Shown here: piece after piece, positions 1 to 6,403 of the stretch | Position numbering within the stretch: the first letter of the stretch is position 1 | How the letters are laid out: each line of letters opens with the position of its first letter | Assembly: GCA_002422795.1 (NCBI GenBank) | Contig: DITJ01000020.1 | Location: 1-17,680 of the forward strand | From: Alphaproteobacteria bacterium UBA6187 | GTDB taxonomy: Bacteria > Pseudomonadota > Alphaproteobacteria > Rickettsiales > UBA6187 | Length of the DNA: 17,680 nucleotides | Direction of reading: 5' to 3' | Program-made: the position numbers and the translations under genes | Notes under the pieces: model-generated | Database searches by the model: none | What the model saw: only the letters and a program-made list of their open reading frames with translations | What the model was told of the DNA's origin: nothing

Positions 1-94
1 ATTCTACTATATCTTGCTGCAAATGCTGTTTTTCTGCGATACGGTGCTCACGTATGTCTATATACGCTGCGCTCCGTTTCTCAAAAAACACCAT
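1..94 (-). CDS. Possible 5' end of an unrecognised gene, cut by the window edge
   Basis: On the minus strand an ATG at 94-92 opens a frame that runs to the window edge without a stop (about 31 codons, beginning MVFFEKRSAAYIDIRE). The peptide is polar and charged and looks codable, but no domain can be recognised from so little. The upstream ribosome-binding sequence is weak. A perfect 7-base-pair hairpin (TTCGCTA/TAGCGAA, 96-114) lies directly in front of the ATG, where it would fall in the leader. It could equally be chance open frame in AT-rich DNA. Confidence 0.3.
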   Translation of the reverse strand, partial: MVFFEKRSAAYIDIREHRIAEKQHLQQDIVE

Positions 95-125
95 TTTCGC
101 TACGTTATAGCGAATTTGCTAACAG

Positions 126-248
126 TGCCTAATAAAATATCGCGTGCCAAACCCCAATTTTTCCTGTAATAACACCGCAAAATAAGGAAATATAATGGCA
201 CTCCCGGTAATTTTAAGTATTCAAGAATTAATCATAAACTTTGTTTAG
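126..248 (+). pseudogene. Duplicated leader and first codons of the downstream ABC-F (uup) gene, a dead copy
   Basis: From 191 to 217, 27 bases are identical to 1824-1850, the start of the ABC-F gene. The similarity continues more weakly to about 233. The reading frame gives MALPVILSIQELIINFV and then a stop at 246-248, against MALPVILSIHEAYVTFGG in the intact gene. Upstream, 126-185 is similar to 1521-1585 (shared AATAAAA, CGTGC, CCAAT and ACCGCA blocks in the same order). This copy keeps a good Shine-Dalgarno sequence (AAGGA) before its ATG at 195. It is a remnant of an old duplication that now brackets the ORFs at 351-1480. Confidence 0.75.
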
Positions 249-290
249 CAAAATCACCAGGAAAGTAACTAATTATTTACATAAATTCAT

Positions 291-318
291 TTGAATGTTA
301 AGATATAATTAATATATT
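291..318 (+). promoter_or_regulatory. Candidate sigma-70-type promoter for the 351-1480 ORFs
   Basis: TTGAAT at 291-296 and TATATT at 313-318 are separated by 16 bases, about 30 bases before the start codon at 351. A perfect TATAAT at 304-309 is an alternative -10 box but lacks a well-spaced -35. The region is very AT-rich, so matches by chance are easy. An AAGGA ribosome-binding site precedes the ATG at good spacing. Confidence 0.35.
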
Positions 319-350
319 AATTTTTGTTAATAGTTTATTAAGGATTCATT

Positions 351-707
351 ATGAGTAATGAGCATAATTATTCTGGTATTGCAGCAGATGTAGTTAATAT
401 AGACCTTGAACAAGGATTAGAATTGCCACTCCAGGGACCTGCTGCGCCACGCGTACAAAATGCAGCAGAAGACCTGATAAATACAAAGAAAACAAACCTC
501 AGAGGATATTTCGATAGTGTTTATTCTTGTGAATCGGCACACAAAGATACCAGAATAAGCGATGTAGTTTTCTTACTTAGGGATATAGATAGCACCATTG
601 ACCCAGAAACAGCTCAGAATCCACCGGCAGATCCAAGCGCATTATATATTTATTTCGTGGTAGCGATTCTACAAGAATGGCTGCCAGCCCACCAACAGAA
701 GCATTGA
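351..707 (+). CDS. Unrecognised protein, probably the N-terminal part of a frameshifted gene
   Basis: The 118-residue product begins MSNEHNYSGIAADVVN after a good AAGGA ribosome-binding site. It is acidic and soluble-looking, without signal peptide or membrane segment, and matches no family I know. Its last codons overlap the next ORF by 31 bases in another frame. Read in that second frame just before 677, the DNA stays open back through about 620-676, so the two ORFs could join in the AT-rich tract near 640-655. That would fit a single-base deletion. Either this is an independent small gene coupled to the next one, or both are halves of one protein of about 375 residues, possibly a lineage-specific secreted or effector-type protein. 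I favour the broken-gene reading only weakly. Confidence 0.5.
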   Translation: MSNEHNYSGIAADVVNIDLEQGLELPLQGPAAPRVQNAAEDLINTKKTNLRGYFDSVYSCESAHKDTRISDVVFLLRDIDSTIDPETAQNPPADPSALYIYFVVAILQEWLPAHQQKH

Positions 708-1480
708 GTACAAAAGCTGAAGTTTTAAATTATTACACGCAGTATATACCCGATATTCTTTATAAAGCGGTGCATGGCCGTTACCCGGAAGGCAGGGGTG
801 CGGCAGTTCATGGGCAGGCAGATGATGCGCCGATAGCGCCATTAAAAAGACAGGAATTACAGGATATTTATACACAATTAGGTAAAGATATAAATGAGCC
901 TTTACTTGAGCTTGATAAACTTAGGATTCTAAAAGATGCGGGAACACCAACGCTTTGCGAAAGAATAGGGAAGGAAGCCAGCAATATACATAATAAAAGC
1001 AAGGATCTTTCAATATATAAGAGTTCAGCAGGGTTGGCAGCAAGGATGGGAGGCACTGCAAATTTAATATTTTCATTAACAACAGATCATATTGGCGACA
1101 CTGCGTATGAGCATGCTAATAGTATCACAGGTGCTATTATTCTTGGTATGGCTGCTCCATATTACGGGATCCTAGCATTAGGATATGCACGTAATCTGGT
1201 AAAAAACACAGCCTTATCTTTAACTGAAAATTTATCAAGAGATATAGTAGCACCTCAACAAGATGCAATACCAACACGCGCGGTAATGTTTAATGAATTG
1301 GTTGAGCAAGCCCCTGTGATTTCGCAAGTGCTTGATAATGCAAACACATTACCACGTCCTTCAGGTGTAAATGTAGATATGTCATGGCAATCAAAAAACA
1401 GTTTTGGAATTACTTCTAGAGGCAGTTTTACAGATGGTATCAATTCCAGGAGAGAAAATGACGCAATGGAAATTTACTAG
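677..1480 (+). CDS. Unrecognised protein, probably the C-terminal part of the same gene as 351-707
   Basis: The 267-residue product starts MAASPPTEALSTKAE. The only ATG-proximal ribosome-binding match is weak, which argues that translation may originally have come from the ORF at 351. The middle (about residues 145-180) is hydrophobic (TGAIILGMAAPYYGILALGY) and could form a membrane-associated hairpin; the rest is polar. No enzymatic motif is visible. The frame remains open for some distance upstream of 677 in the overlap, as expected if a frameshift split one gene. It lies between the two copies of the duplicated ABC-F leader, so it may have arrived with that rearrangement. Function unknown. 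Confidence 0.5.
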   Translation: MAASPPTEALSTKAEVLNYYTQYIPDILYKAVHGRYPEGRGAAVHGQADDAPIAPLKRQELQDIYTQLGKDINEPLLELDKLRILKDAGTPTLCERIGKEASNIHNKSKDLSIYKSSAGLAARMGGTANLIFSLTTDHIGDTAYEHANSITGAIILGMAAPYYGILALGYARNLVKNTALSLTENLSRDIVAPQQDAIPTRAVMFNELVEQAPVISQVLDNANTLPRPSGVNVDMSWQSKNSFGITSRGSFTDGINSRRENDAMEIY

Positions 1481-1520
1481 TAATTAGAAGGAAGAACTAT
1501 CTTCTTCCTGCTAAACATAA

Positions 1521-1585
1521 CCCAATAAAAATATACCGTGCTAAAGCCAATGTTTTGTTGTATTAATACCGCAGAAAATAAGTAA
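1521..1585 (+). repeat. Second copy of the duplicated ABC-F leader, interrupted before the gene start
   Basis: This stretch aligns with 126-185 (AATAAAAATATACCGTGC against AATAAAATATCGCGTGC, then CCAAT and ACCGCA blocks). In the first copy the matching sequence runs straight into the start codon. Here the match stops near 1585 and resumes only at 1824, so about 238 bases were inserted, including the palindromic element at 1658-1765. The insertion removed the AAGGA ribosome-binding site seen in the first copy. Confidence 0.6.
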
Positions 1586-1657
1586 GAAAGTTGAAATTAG
1601 AAGTAAGAATGAATAACTTCTTATACTAATCCATTATTTTAATGGCATTAATTGTTC

Positions 1658-1765
1658 CGTCATTGCGAGCAGCAAAGCTGCGTGGCAATCCAGAAAATAT
1701 TAATGTAAACAACTTACTGCAATATCTTCTGGATTGCCACGCCACTTTCGTGGCTCGCAATGACG
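1658..1765. repeat. Palindromic intergenic repeat element, family A
   Basis: The left arm (1658-1695) begins CGTCATTGCGAGC and ends GTGGCAATCCAGAA. The right arm (1727-1765) is its inverted counterpart, and the spacer is 31 bases. Each arm contains its own small hairpin at the same place: GCAGC-AAA-GCTGC on the left, GCCAC-TTTC-GTGGC on the right. The stems differ in sequence but both pair. It is a mobile-looking, non-coding repeat of a kind found scattered in bacterial intergenic DNA. It is inserted in the ABC-F leader and happens to be open in the ABC-F frame. Confidence 0.85.
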
Positions 1766-1827
1766 TAGCATTGAATGTTATTTTAGATATAATATTACTT
1801 CCTAACCCCCAGTCCCAAGACCCTATA

Positions 1828-3762
1828 ATGGCACTCCCGGTAATTTTAAGCATTCACGAAGCATATGTAACATTTGGTGGGAAACCGCTTTTTAATGGCT
1901 TATCATTTGCGATACACCAAGGTGAGAAAATCTGCCTTGTCGGAAAAAACGGTGTTGGAAAAACCACGCTCATGCACATGATAACCGGCACTAAGGATTT
2001 AGATGGCGGCACAAGGTGGCAGACGGCTGGCTCTACTATTGGCTATTTGCAGCAACATACAGAAATAACTCCACAGCAAACCGTATTTGATTATATTTTT
2101 TCTGGCCTGCGTCCGGAAAAGCAGAATGATATCTACCTTTATATGGTGGAAATGGTAACTGAGCCTTTCGAACTTGACCCCACCGCAAAAATGGGAACTT
2201 TATCAGGTGGTCAGGTGCGCAGGGCTGCGCTGGCACGCTCATTAATTGAAGAGCCGGATGTTTTGCTTCTGGATGAGCCAACTAACCACCTAGACCTTGG
2301 CGCAACACTCTGGCTTGAGGAGTATTTAAAAACCTATAAAGGCGCGCTGCTTTGTATAAGCCATGATAAAACTTTCCTTGCGAATATATCACAAAAAATC
2401 TTCTGGCTGGATAGGGGAAATATCCGCATTTGCCCGAAAGGTTTCGGGTATTTTGATGAATGGTCGGAAATGCTGCTGGAGCAGGAAGAGCGCGAACTCA
2501 GGAACCGCGAACGCTCCCTTGCCATTGAAGTTGAATGGGCCAGCCGCGGTGTGAAAGCCCGCCGCAAGCGTAATATGCGCCGCGTTGCCGATATGCAGGC
2601 TGAACGGGAACGCCTAAAAGCTGATAAAAGCCAGTTTAACCGCGCCATCCAGAAAATTGAAATGCAGCCAATTGAAGACCCTGCAATCTCATCAAAGATA
2701 GTTGTAGAGTTTTATAAGGTTAGTAAGGTTTTTGGTGGGGAAAAAGAAATAACCAGCAAGAATTCTGAAGTAGGGAATGATGATGGCTCTAACTTCATTC
2801 CAGCCATTGGCTCGAAAGTAATACTCAACAAATTCAACCTGCGTGTTATGCGCGGCGACCGCATTGGAATACTCGGCAAAAACGGCTCCGGCAAAACTAG
2901 TTTCCTTAAACTACTCCTTGGTGAAATTGAGCCTGATGCCGGAAAGATCAAACTCGCCAAGAATATTGAGATTTCCTATTTCGACCAGAAACGCCGTGAC
3001 CTTGATGATGATAATACTTTATGGAGTACGCTTTGCCCTACAGGCGGCGACCATGTGGATGTATTCGGCAAACCGCGCCATGTATGCGGTTATTTGAAAG
3101 ATTTCATGTTTGACCCGAAATCTGTACGCGATAGGGTCGGCACATTATCCGGCGGGCAAAAAAACCGCCTGATGCTGGCTAAAATCCTTGCTAACCCTGG
3201 CAATTTCCTGATTCTGGATGAACCTACCAATGATTTGGATATGGATACGCTGGAAATGCTTGAGGAAATTTTGTCGCAGTATAAGGGTACATTATTTGTA
3301 GTAAGCCATGATCGCGACTTCCTCGACCAGACAGTTTCTAAAATCCTGGCTTTTGAAGGCAATGGAAAGGTAGAAGGCTTTGTAGGTGGATATACTGATT
3401 ATCTTGCCGCGACGGGACTGGGAAATTTAGAAGAAGTAAGAAGTAAGAAATCAGAAGTTAGAAGCAAGCAAAACCAGCCTTCCACAATTGAAGAAAAGGA
3501 TGTTTCCGATAACACTTCTAACTCACCTAAAAAACTCTCCTACAAACTTCAATTTGAACTGGATAACCTTCCGGCCAAAATTTCCACTTTAGAAAAAGAA
3601 CTGGCTGAACTTAACCACGCCCTTTCTAACCCTAATTTATATATGGAAAATCCTGAAGAATTTGATAAATCCTCGCGCCGCCTTGGGCGCAAACAGGACG
3701 AACTGGAAGCCGCAGAACTACGCTGGCTGGAGCTTGAGGAAATGCGGAATAACCCGGTTTAA
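1828..3762 (+). CDS. uup: ABC-F family ATPase, Uup-like
   Basis: The product is a soluble protein of 644 residues with two ABC ATPase domains and no membrane part. Domain 1 has Walker A G39-T47 (GKNGVGKTT), signature LSGGQ at 125-129 and Walker B with D149-E150 in LLLDEPTNHLD. A basic inter-domain linker follows. Domain 2 has Walker A at 350-357, signature at 440-444 and D464-E465. The end is a coiled coil (LEKELAELNHAL), typical of Uup. Family members act on ribosomes or on DNA/replication intermediates; this one could do either. The start at 1828 is chosen because the first domain begins there and the same ATG is preserved in the duplicated fragment at 195; the frame stays open back to 1642, but only through repeat DNA. 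No strong ribosome-binding site precedes 1828. Two low-complexity insertions (about residues 306-330 and 530-565) carry SEVRSK-like repeats encoded by AGAAGTAAG-type DNA. Confidence 0.9.
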   Translation: MALPVILSIHEAYVTFGGKPLFNGLSFAIHQGEKICLVGKNGVGKTTLMHMITGTKDLDGGTRWQTAGSTIGYLQQHTEITPQQTVFDYIFSGLRPEKQNDIYLYMVEMVTEPFELDPTAKMGTLSGGQVRRAALARSLIEEPDVLLLDEPTNHLDLGATLWLEEYLKTYKGALLCISHDKTFLANISQKIFWLDRGNIRICPKGFGYFDEWSEMLLEQEERELRNRERSLAIEVEWASRGVKARRKRNMRRVADMQAERERLKADKSQFNRAIQKIEMQPIEDPAISSKIVVEFYKVSKVFGGEKEITSKNSEVGNDDGSNFIPAIGSKVILNKFNLRVMRGDRIGILGKNGSGKTSFLKLLLGEIEPDAGKIKLAKNIEISYFDQKRRDLDDDNTLWSTLCPTGGDHVDVFGKPRHVCGYLKDFMFDPKSVRDRVGTLSGGQKNRLMLAKILANPGNFLILDEPTNDLDMDTLEMLEEILSQYKGTLFVVSHDRDFLDQTVSKILAFEGNGKVEGFVGGYTDYLAATGLGNLEEVRSKKSEVRSKQNQPSTIEEKDVSDNTSNSPKKLSYKLQFELDNLPAKISTLEKELAELNHALSNPNLYMENPEEFDKSSRRLGRKQDELEAAELRWLELEEMRNNPV

Positions 3763-3830
3763 TATTGCGTTGGCTTGGGTCTCGTAACCTCGTAACTTGC
3801 CAAACCTTCGTAATGAGAATGTTGGCTTTT

Positions 3831-3954
3831 ATACCATTTTCATATCAAAGACGAAGTGGGAGTGCGAGGCGAACAAAATTTTAGCCTAGTAAACCTAGGT
3901 GGATTTTGTAAGACCGATGCACGACAACCTTCGTCAAAGATATGGAATTGGTAT
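3831..3954. repeat. Palindromic intergenic repeat element, family B
   Basis: The ends ATACCATTTTCATATC (from 3831) and the inverse of GATATGGAATTGGTAT (to 3954) pair. The pairing continues inward through ACGAAG/CTTCGT and ACAAAAT.../ATTTTGT, and closes near CCTAGT-AAACCTAGG, so almost the whole 124 bases can fold into one long imperfect hairpin. The sequence is unrelated to family A. It lies just after the ABC-F gene, about 70 bases beyond its stop codon, and could act as a transcript end or be a small mobile repeat. Confidence 0.7.
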
Positions 3955-3996
3955 TACATCGATATAGCATTTCAAGCTTGGAGTTGCCGTTGCAAT

Positions 3997-4199
3997 CGTC
4001 ATTGCGAGCCATGAAATAGCGCGGCAATCCAGAATATTACGTAACATATAGTGTTCTCGCCTTTCAATAATAATATGAAATCAAGGCGAAGAAGAGCTAA
4101 ATGAGGCGATGATTAGCGAATGATTGCTGAAAATGGGAAATACTATACACAGTTTGTTAATGTTTTACTAGATTGCCACGCTTCGCTCGCAATGGCGTG
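3997..4199. repeat. Palindromic intergenic repeat element, family A, longer copy
   Basis: The left arm (3997-4035) starts CGTCATTGCGAGCC and ends GGCAATCCAGAAT. The right arm (4169-4199) is the inverse (CTAGATTGCCACG...CGCAATGGCG). These are the same arms as in the element at 1658-1765. The internal segment is longer (about 133 bases) and contains a further strong hairpin, TTCTCGCCTT at 4054-4063 with AAGGCGAAGAA at 4083-4093. This suggests a composite of one repeat inside another. Confidence 0.8.
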
Positions 4200-4450
4200 A
4201 ATTCCTGCAATTTCAAACCTGAAATACCAAAGTATCGGGGTGCGCTTCAACAAATGCCATGCGTTCACGCGCACTTATGCGTTGCGTAACCACCAAAACC
4301 ACAAGTTTTCAGTGCGTTATGTAACGCTGCCAAATTGTATTTACGAAATAAAGCATATAAAGTTGAAATAATTATGCATTTATAAAAAATACACTTGATT
4401 TTATATACAAGTTTGTCTAAAAGGACGTACCCGGTTACTTAGTAACCTTT

Positions 4451-4525
4451 GGCCCCTTCGTCTAGCGGTTAGGACGCCAGGTTTTCATCCTGGTAGCACG
4501 AGTTCGATTCTCGTAGGGGTCACCA
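4451..4525 (+). tRNA. tRNA-Glu (anticodon UUC)
   Basis: The acceptor stem GGCCCCT (4451-4457) pairs with AGGGGTC (4515-4521, one G-U pair). The discriminator base is A and CCA is encoded (4523-4525). The anticodon stem CCAGG/CCTGG encloses the loop TTTTCAT, giving anticodon TTC, which reads GAA/GAG. The T arm is ACGAG-TTCGATT-CTCGT. It ends where the integrase-bearing element begins, so its 3' half is the likely integration target, restored on insertion. Confidence 0.95.
4501..4525. other. Presumed left attachment site (attL core) in the tRNA 3' end
   Basis: A P4-type integrase gene starts about 600 bases downstream on the same strand. This integrase class typically recombines in the 3' half of tRNA genes, leaving an intact tRNA at one end and a copy of its 3' end at the other. 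I looked for a second copy of the T-arm and acceptor sequence (CTCGTAGGGGTCACCA) in the rest of the window and did not see one, so the other end must lie past 17680. The exact core is not determined. Confidence 0.5.
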
Positions 4526-4676
4526 TCTCACGCTATAATTGCGTCTAACGCCGTCTAAAAAAGCTTGATTTTCCAACGTTTTCATCCTATTGTTTGTCTA
4601 AACACGTCCAAAGAAGTTTAACCAAATCTAATGATTTTGGGGAAACATTTGGGGAAATAAATAATTTAGGCGGAAA

Positions 4677-5126
4677 ATGTATCCCCACGCGAAATTATCA
4701 GAAAAACAACTAGCGCAAGCTAAACCTAAGGATAAACCCTATAAGCTAAGTGTTGGCGGCGCTTTATTTGTTTTAGTTAGCCCTGGCGGTGGGAAACATT
4801 GGCGTTTTAAATATCGTTTTTTAGGGAAAGAAAAATCCTTATCTATTGGAATGTTTCCCCAAATATCAATGAAAATGGCTATAGAAGCAAGAGACAGGGC
4901 TAGAAAGCAGCTATCTGAAGGCATTGATCCTGGTGCAGTAAAGCAAGAAAACCTAAAGAAACTACGTAAACCAGCAAATCTTAAATCGCAGTTTCGTATA
5001 GAAATATCAGAAGATGGTAAGCTTACCATAGAAACCGATATAAAAATTATAACTCTCACACATGCCCAAACAAAAGCTTTGCATTTATTTTTAAATGCAT
5101 CACCCCTAACATCAAGCGAGGTTTAA
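4677..5126 (+). CDS. Stand-alone integrase arm-DNA-binding (DUF4102-like) domain protein
   Basis: The 149-residue protein has residues about 8-95 clearly related to the N-terminal arm-binding domain of the next gene (KPKDKPYKLSVGGALFVLV against KPKDKIYRLFDGGGLYLEI; GGKHWRFKYRFLGKEKSL against GGTYWRYKYRFNGKEKRM). It has no core-binding or catalytic domain. The last 45 residues instead form a different, beta-rich tail (FRIEISEDGKLTIETDIKII). It has a GGCGGA ribosome-binding site, and its stop codon is one base from the integrase start, so the two are surely co-translated. It probably binds the integrase arm sites and modulates integration or excision, either as a competitor or as a directionality factor. 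It could also be a duplicated and decayed integrase copy, but the distinct tail and clean frame argue for a functional gene. Confidence 0.85.
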   Translation: MYPHAKLSEKQLAQAKPKDKPYKLSVGGALFVLVSPGGGKHWRFKYRFLGKEKSLSIGMFPQISMKMAIEARDRARKQLSEGIDPGAVKQENLKKLRKPANLKSQFRIEISEDGKLTIETDIKIITLTHAQTKALHLFLNASPLTSSEV

Positions 5127-5127
5127 T

Positions 5128-6387
5128 ATGAAACTAACCGCAATAGCGCTGAAAAATGCAAAACCTAAAGATAAAATATATCGTTTATTTGATGGTGGTG
5201 GGCTTTATTTAGAAATTACCCCTGCTGGGGGCACATATTGGCGGTATAAGTATCGCTTTAATGGGAAAGAAAAGCGTATGGCTTTTGGGGTTTATCCTGA
5301 TATATCCTTGCAGGATGCCAGGGAAAAAAGACGCCTTGCAAAGAAAACACTGGATGAAGGTTTTGATCCTTCAGAGCAAAAGAAGCTGGAAAAGATTGAA
5401 CGTAAAGCCAATTACGAAAACAACTTTGAAAATATAGCCCGCGAATGGCATAAGCAAAAACTTCACACCTGGAACCCGACCCACGCCGATAATATAATGA
5501 AGCGTTTTGAGGTAAATATTTTCCCTTATATCGGGCAAAGGCCAATCAAGGAAATTAAGCCTGCTGAATTATTACAGGCTGTAAAGATTCTGGAAACCAA
5601 AGGCAACAGGGATTTAGCGCATAGGGTAATGCAGCAATGCGCCCAGATATTCCGTTATGCTATTGCAACAAGCAGGGCTGAAAACGATATCACCCTCAGC
5701 CTTAAAGGAGCACTCCAGCCAGCCGCAACGGAACATATGGCTTACCTTACTGAAGCCGAACTTCCGGCATTCCTGCAAAAATTAGAACGTTATGAAGATT
5801 TTGGCGGTAGCATCCTTACAAAGCTTGCCTTTAAGCTGCTTGTGCTTACATTCCTGCGTAGCTCAGAAATCAGGGGTAAGTTTGACAAGAAAACCAAAGC
5901 AATTTTCCCTGCCAGATGGAGCGAAATAGATTTTGAAAAAGCACAATGGCGCGTTCCAGCGGAACGTATGAAGATGAAGGAACAACATATTGTGCCACTG
6001 GCAAGGCAGGCCATAGAAATATTAAGGCAAATCCAGGAAATTACAGGTGGCCATTATGATAATTATATCCTGCCAAGCCAACATAACCCGCGCCAGGTAA
6101 TGAGCGAAAATACTTTCTTGCGCGTTATTGATGTTCTTGGCTATAAAGGTAACGCAACTGCACATGGATTCCGCTCTACCGCTTCCACAATCCTAAACGA
6201 ACGTGGCTACCGGGCTGATGTTATAGAGCGCCAGCTTGCTCATTGCGAACGTAACCAGATACGCGCTGCTTATAACCATGCTGAATATTTGCCGGAACGT
6301 ACTGCGATGATGCAGGATTGGGCGGATTATATAGATTTTGCTAGGCAAGGTGGTAAGGTTATACAGGGGAAGTTTGCAATTAAATAA
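5128..6387 (+). CDS. int: Tyrosine integrase of the P4 family
   Basis: The 419-residue site-specific recombinase should insert and excise the element at tRNA-Glu. Residues 1-90 are the arm-binding DUF4102 domain. Residues about 95-200 are the SAM-like core-binding domain (FENIAREWHKQK...). The rest is the catalytic domain. Catalytic residues visible are R244 (FLRSSE), the K/H region in RMKMKEQHIVPL, H346-x-x-R349 (HGFR), H372 (QLAH) and the nucleophile Y382 (RAAYNH). The length and the C-terminal EYLPERTAMMQDWADY block are normal for P4-type integrases. No inactivating change is visible, so it should be active. It begins one base after the stop of the stand-alone arm-binding protein. Confidence 0.95.
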   Translation: MKLTAIALKNAKPKDKIYRLFDGGGLYLEITPAGGTYWRYKYRFNGKEKRMAFGVYPDISLQDAREKRRLAKKTLDEGFDPSEQKKLEKIERKANYENNFENIAREWHKQKLHTWNPTHADNIMKRFEVNIFPYIGQRPIKEIKPAELLQAVKILETKGNRDLAHRVMQQCAQIFRYAIATSRAENDITLSLKGALQPAATEHMAYLTEAELPAFLQKLERYEDFGGSILTKLAFKLLVLTFLRSSEIRGKFDKKTKAIFPARWSEIDFEKAQWRVPAERMKMKEQHIVPLARQAIEILRQIQEITGGHYDNYILPSQHNPRQVMSENTFLRVIDVLGYKGNATAHGFRSTASTILNERGYRADVIERQLAHCERNQIRAAYNHAEYLPERTAMMQDWADYIDFARQGGKVIQGKFAIK

Positions 6388-6403
6388 TTAAAGGTAAGGA
6401 ATT

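Larger units (their letters stand above)
3763..4450. other. 688-base gene-free interval rich in palindromic repeats
   Basis: I find no convincing gene here. It contains two palindromic elements (3831-3954 and 3997-4199, listed separately). A 29-codon open frame lies on the minus strand (4302-4213, GTG start, containing ARERMAFVEAHPDTLVFQV). It resembles coding sequence but is bounded by stops and is probably a gene remnant or chance. The part nearest the tRNA is AT-rich and may hold the tRNA promoter, which I cannot place. A GTCTAA motif at 4415-4420 matches copies beyond the tRNA. Confidence 0.6.
4415..4611. repeat. Cluster of GTCTAA motifs around the tRNA and integrase leader
   Basis: GTCTAA occurs at 4415-4420, 4543-4548, 4553-4558 and 4596-4601, with a variant GTCCAA at 4606-4611. 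TTTGTCTAAA is shared by the copies at 4415 and 4596, and both are followed by an ACGT-containing stretch. Short directly repeated motifs flanking an integration core are what integrase arm-type or excisionase sites look like. That role is inference, and the leftmost copy lies on the presumed host side. Confidence 0.4.

Noticed and set aside
1642..1827. N-terminal extension of 62 residues on the ABC-F gene
   Set aside because: The extra codons read through the palindromic repeat and its flanks, carry no domain, and the ATG at 1828 is the one preserved in the duplicated leader.
4213..4302. Short minus-strand frame containing ARERMAFVEAHPD
   Set aside because: It is only 29 codons with a GTG start and no ribosome-binding site; it is more likely a remnant or chance, and is mentioned only in the interval description.
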